Assembly (NCBI GenBank): GCA_021613535.1
Contig: CP075492.1
Coordinates: 6,448,001 to 6,512,000, forward strand
Direction of reading: 5' to 3'
DNA: 64,000 nt
Source of the DNA: Adineta vaga
Lineage: Eukaryota; Rotifera
Shown: piece by piece, positions 61,801 through 64,000 of the stretch
How the letters are laid out: every line of letters starts with the position of its first letter
Position numbering within the stretch: position 1 is the stretch's first letter
Program-made: the position numbers and the translations under genes
The notes under the pieces: model-generated
Databases searched by the model: none
What the model was told of the DNA's origin: nothing
What the model saw: only the letters and a program-made list of their open reading frames with translations

Positions 61801-63211
61801 AAAATCGAACAAACCTCATCATGTTCAGTTTTTAATCCTGCAAGACGATTTTGCATTTGAAAGAATCGTGATTGCATTTCATCACGAATTAAAACTTGAG
61901 CATTCACAGTTGATACTTCATCACCTTTATGTGGTTCGAATTTAATTCGTTTGGCTATTGTAAATATTGATGTATTAGATTCTAAATATTTTTGTTTATC
62001 AACAACAGTATCAAGATCTCCAATAGCTCGATTTAATGTTTCAATTGTTCTTGAAAAATAAAACGAATGATAGAAAGAATAGAAGAAGAAAAAAAAAGAA
62101 TAGAAATTCTTACATTTGTCGGCCACGTTTAATATTTTCTTGTGCGGATAAATACATCTGAATCGATTTAGCAATTGATGTATGAAAACCAAAATTCATA
62201 CAATCAATTAAATCGGGTACATCATCAGAACAATATTTTTGTAAGGCAGCATTGACTGATTCAACAGTCATTAAGTAATCATTACGAGCTTTGAATGCTT
62301 TCACTTTTGTTTCAGTATATTTCATTTGTCGCTAAATGAATAGAAACAAAACAGATGTTTTTCATACGACTATTCATCAAGAAATGATTGTTTTGAGATG
62401 ATTTACCTTTTCAACTCGTTTACTCATTGCTTTTTGTTTTTTTACATTTTTTATTTTTGCCATTTGTTGTTGAATAGTTCGTAATTTTTGTTCAGCTTGT
62501 TTACTTTCACTTTGATATTGATGATAAGTTGTCATTGTCTAAATAAAACAACATTTCCTTAATTGGGATAATCAAAAAAACATTACTTACACTCTTTAAT
62601 TCATTTAGAACCTTATAAATATCTTCATGACTAGCTAGAGCAACAGATTTACACTAGAAATAAAGGTTATCATATCATCAATTCTTGTTATTCATTCGTT
62701 TAGTTTACCTTCATCAACATTCGTCGTGTATCTTCGACAATTTCATTGAATTTATCAAACATATATTTACCACACACATCCGACATAATCGTATGATATT
62801 TGATATGTGTTCGAGTATCTTGAACAATCGTATCCCATAGTTTTGTAATCGATAGAAAAGTCCAAGTTTCTCGCCTATGAAGAAAGAAAATTGATTAAAA
62901 TTAAAAAAAAGTGTCTTTTGTTTTTCGTTTCTTAAGAAACAAACCTGGCTTTTTGTGCACGATGCCTTTGACCAATTTGTTTATGTAAATTGTCAAGATT
63001 TTTAGCATAATCAAGTTCGACATCCGCTCGTCGACGGAAATATTCCTGAATTTCTGCTAGAACTGCTAATTGTGTTTCAATCCGTTGTTCCAAATATTTC
63101 AATTGTTCATTCAATTGTAAACGAATTTCTAAAACAGGAAAGAAAGAAGAAATTTGAATTGAATTGAAATTTCATCCTACGAATTCGAAATCGTTCATAT
63201 TTTAAATTCAT
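58865..63211 (-). CDS. SRGAP: SLIT-ROBO Rho GTPase-activating protein (srGAP)
   Basis: Membrane-shaping F-BAR protein that inactivates Rac/Cdc42 downstream of Robo receptors. Domains in order: F-BAR (about 63170-61480; LNEQLKYLEQRIETQLAVL, FRRRADVELDYAKNLDNL), RhoGAP (about 61220-60400; FGGKLLDYIQVTQQHIPLVI, arginine finger in GIFRVPGAQ, SVAGVLKLYFREL, AFLNHLTEYSDENMMDASNL), SH3 (about 59990-59800; AVALFDYNGRTTKEISF, EWWLGH) and a Ser-rich tail with DIDSALREVLSGIRTVEECH, conserved in srGAPs. The stop is at 58865. For the start I propose a 31-base exon, 63211-63181 (MNLKYERFRI), spliced in phase to 63132, giving an N-terminus similar in length to other srGAPs. There is one copy here with no lesion seen; total about 1,100 residues. 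Confidence 0.9.
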
Positions 63212-64000
63212 CGAAGAATGAGAACTAGATGCTATTCCACAAGTGTAATTAAACATATTTTGGTGAGAAAAAAAACGTAATCGACTGTTTTAACAAGTAA
63301 GTCTATGTCTGATGAGAACAATGTATTGTAACAATGTATTGTAACACGTTCGACAGTATATTGAATGGTAAACGCCCTTTATTCATTTTTCTTTTCTCTC
63401 GTGATGGGCGGGATAGATTTTTTCTTATGAGGATTATTCTTTAATTTTGTTTTATAATAGAAATGAAAGTATTAATTATACTTCTTCAAATTATAGTTCA
63501 AGTAAAAGAAACAAGAAGAAGAAGAAGAAGAAGTGATGAGACTTTTTCTTATCATATCAGGACAAAAAATTTCTTACTGATAAGATCCGTTCCGGTATTA
63601 ATGCGTGATTAGATAATGTTCTAATCGAATCTTTCAATAATGGCTCCAGGCTTGTCATGTTATTGACTTCTTTCAATAATAATCTTTAGCGTTTATTTTT
63701 CTCTTTTGTCATTTTCTCGACATAAATCAATCTCATATTTCTGTTTTTTAATCTTGACTTGTTGACTTCAATTCATCATCATCATCAGCAGCAGCAACAA
63801 CAGCAACAACGTCTACTCATGTCAATAAACGACAAGAGTAGAGCATTACATCTCACGTACGCTTGTTGATATATAATCTTCTTGACGAACGTAGATATTT
63901 GATGAAAGACGGGAAAAGATGTGCGTGCGCATGTATGTATATCTATTGATGTTTTGCCGGTTTTTCGAACTTGATATCTTTCCTCCTACATATTTGCATT
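63212..64000. other. upstream region of srGAP with simple repeats
   Basis: 789 bp with (GAA)n at about 63514-63533 and a CAT/CAG/CAA triplet tract at about 63774-63810. It probably contains the srGAP promoter. No exon is supported at the window edge. Confidence 0.5.
63318..63343. repeat. 13-bp tandem duplication
   Basis: aacaatgtattgt occurs twice back to back. Each unit contains the near-palindrome acaatgtattgt. Confidence 0.7.

Overview
This is a gene-dense, AT-rich window of animal nuclear DNA. Almost every gene is broken by very short GT-AG introns, mostly 45-70 bp, and intergenic gaps are small. The gene set is metazoan: eIF4G, TRAF, a RhoU-like GTPase, ABCD3, ABCA, TRPM, PSME4, a C2-WW-HECT ligase and srGAP. 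Compact introns, several intronless genes of bacterial type, close same-strand gene pairs with splice-acceptor-like sequence just before the ATG, and tandem duplicates all fit a rotifer, most likely a bdelloid (Adineta or Rotaria type). The species is an inference, not a match I could run.

Layout. 0-10 kb: eIF4G (+), a PLAC8/cornifelin-like Cys-rich protein (-), a SNAP-25-like Qbc SNARE (+) and a TRAF protein (-) with two alternative first coding exons. 10-19 kb: a long non-coding stretch, a RhoU/V-type GTPase (+) with unusual P-loop and switch II residues, a 134-residue orphan (-) and the peroxisomal half-transporter ABCD3 (+). 19-30 kb: a full-length ABCA transporter (+), a head-to-head pair of intronless GNAT acetyltransferases, a DGAT2-family acyltransferase (+), a hairpin resembling a transposon end, and a decayed partial copy of the DGAT2-like gene. 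30-41 kb: a lectin-like membrane protein (-), a tandem pair of paralogues of an unrecognised family with a coilin-like N-terminus, and a TRPM channel (-). 41-45 kb: a WW protein (-), an HSD17B10-like SDR lacking its catalytic lysine (+), a BTB protein (+) 72 bp behind it, and a flavin amine oxidase (-). 45-64 kb: PSME4/PA200 (+), a WWP/ITCH-type HECT ligase (+), a Cys-rich probably GPI-anchored protein (-) and an srGAP (-).

The genes form no single pathway; this is ordinary housekeeping and signalling content with accessory pieces. The most notable points are active-site or zero-layer substitutions in otherwise well-conserved proteins (Rho, SDR, SNARE, PSME4 tail), the tandem orphan family whose shared intron is disguised as coding sequence in one copy, the likely horizontally acquired GNAT pair, and possible trans-spliced gene pairs. 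I saw no CRISPR array, rRNA, convincing tRNA or intact transposon. Exon boundaries were read by eye from frame continuity and GT-AG signals, so individual splice sites may be off in the less conserved genes.
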